The notes beneath the pieces are model-generated. The model had not been told where the DNA came from. It saw only the letters and a list, made by a program, of their open reading frames with translations, and did not search any database. From NCBI GenBank assembly GCA_030632625.1, contig DAOVUK010000133.1, positions 1-7,736 of the forward strand: a DNA stretch of 7,736 nucleotides, read 5' to 3'. This stretch comes from Gammaproteobacteria bacterium (lineage in GTDB: Bacteria; Pseudomonadota; Gammaproteobacteria; GRL18). The position numbers were made by a program, and so were the translations under genes. This document shows, in pieces, positions 7,487 to 7,736 of the stretch. Position 1 is the stretch's first letter. The number at the start of each line of letters is the position of its first letter.

Positions 7487-7514
7487 GTAGAGACGTTGCA
7501 TGCAACGTCTCTAC
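7487..7514. repeat. Perfect 28-bp palindrome, probably a dispersed palindromic repeat
   Basis: GTAGAGACGTTGCA (7487-7500) is followed at once by its exact reverse complement (7501-7514), with no spacer and no mismatch. It lies 28 bases after the uvrA stop and is separate from the terminator. I recall similar GTAGAGACGTTGCATGCAAC-type palindromes scattered in many copies in other bacterial genomes, notably cyanobacteria. A mobile REP-like element is therefore a fair guess. Only one copy is in this window. Confidence 0.75.
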
Positions 7515-7545
7515 GTGAACGTGGGATCAGTTGAAATCAAGGCAT

Positions 7546-7573
7546 AAAAAAACCGGGCAAGCCCGGTTTTTTT
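7546..7573 (+). terminator. Two-way intrinsic terminator shared by uvrA and rplQ
   Basis: CCGGGC (7553-7558) and GCCCGG (7561-7566) form a GC-rich stem, effectively CCGGG-CAAG-CCCGG with a tetraloop. It is flanked by an A-run (7546-7552) and a T-run (7567-7573). The symmetry supplies a U-tract in both directions, as expected between converging operons. Confidence 0.92.
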
Positions 7574-7576
7574 ATA

Positions 7577-7594
7577 GGAAAGCTGAAGCTTTCC
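7577..7594. repeat. Hairpin in the 3' untranslated region of rplQ
   Basis: GGAAAGCT (7577-7584) and AGCTTTCC (7587-7594) are perfectly complementary with two bases between. It lies between the rplQ stop and the shared terminator, with no U-run of its own, so it may stabilise or process the alpha-operon mRNA end. Confidence 0.55.
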
Positions 7595-7600
7595 CAAGCT

Positions 7601-7623
7601 AAATAAGTCAGTGAAACTTATTT
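7601..7623. repeat. Hairpin overlapping the rplQ stop codon
   Basis: AAATAAGT (7601-7608) and ACTTATTT (7616-7623) form an 8-bp AT-rich stem with a 7-base loop that includes two bases of the rplQ stop codon. The low GC content makes it weak; it may be chance. Confidence 0.3.
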
Positions 7624-7736
7624 ATTCATCAATTTCTTCAATATCATCTTCGTCTTCATCTTCAATGATAGGACGATCAACCAATTCAACATAAGCCATT
7701 GGCGCACGGTCACCTTTACGGAAACCACATTTTAGG
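7622..7736 (-). CDS. rplQ: Ribosomal protein L17 (bL17), C-terminal end (starts beyond right edge)
   Basis: The last 37 codons, ending at TAA 7624-7622. [20 protein letters not shown] followed by RP is the conserved end of bL17, a large-subunit protein near the exit tunnel. rplQ is normally the last gene of the alpha operon after rpoA, which fits a terminator directly downstream. The tail after RPII is strongly acidic ([13 protein letters not shown]), longer and more acidic than in E. coli. The gene converges on uvrA. Frame and family are secure; the rest lies outside the window. Confidence 0.93.
   Translation of the reverse strand, partial: LKCGFRKGDRAPMAYVELVDRPIIEDEDEDDIEEIDE

Noticed and set aside
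1..7736. CRISPR array, tRNA or rRNA genes, insertion sequence transposase
   Set aside because: No regularly spaced repeats, cloverleaf sequences, rRNA signatures or transposase motifs were seen on either strand.

Overview
The window looks like chromosomal DNA of a gammaproteobacterium that could not be placed more precisely. The evidence is a UvrA very close in length and motif order to the E. coli protein, a YajR-type MFS transporter, an SSB with the DDDIPF tip, and the end of ribosomal protein L17 (rplQ). The order ssb - MFS - uvrA (divergent), with rplQ nearby, resembles the arrangement I recall from Pseudomonas. By eye the left third is more AT-rich than the uvrA region and carries accessory genes.

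Right part, about 2471-7736 (conserved). On the minus strand an MFS transporter gene and ssb overlap by one base (TAATG) and end at a strong terminator at 2471-2507. Divergent from them, uvrA (plus strand, ATG at 4630) reads toward the minus-strand 3' end of rplQ at the right edge. The space between uvrA and rplQ holds a perfect 28-bp palindrome, a two-way terminator and two more hairpins. uvrA and ssb both serve DNA repair. The MFS protein is probably an efflux-type membrane protein with a C-terminal soluble YAM-like domain.

Middle part, about 1337-2470 (accessory). A minus-strand pair encodes a small zeta-toxin-like P-loop kinase (190 aa) and, overlapping its stop codon (ATGA), a 56-aa protein missed by simple ORF calling. 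A promoter candidate lies upstream and a terminator at 1337-1366 lies downstream. A 15-bp perfect direct repeat brackets the pair. This is the best candidate here for a little-described two-gene system of toxin-antitoxin type.

Left part, 1-1336 (decayed type I restriction locus). On the minus strand, a 187-codon ORF joins the N-terminal part of a type I methyltransferase subunit (HsdM) to what looks like the C-terminal end of a DUF3800 protein. The methyltransferase core is missing and no hsdS is present. Downstream is the first 145 codons of hsdR, which runs off the left edge. The simplest reading is a deletion that removed most of hsdM, any hsdS and the front of a DUF3800 gene, leaving hsdR without its partners at this locus.
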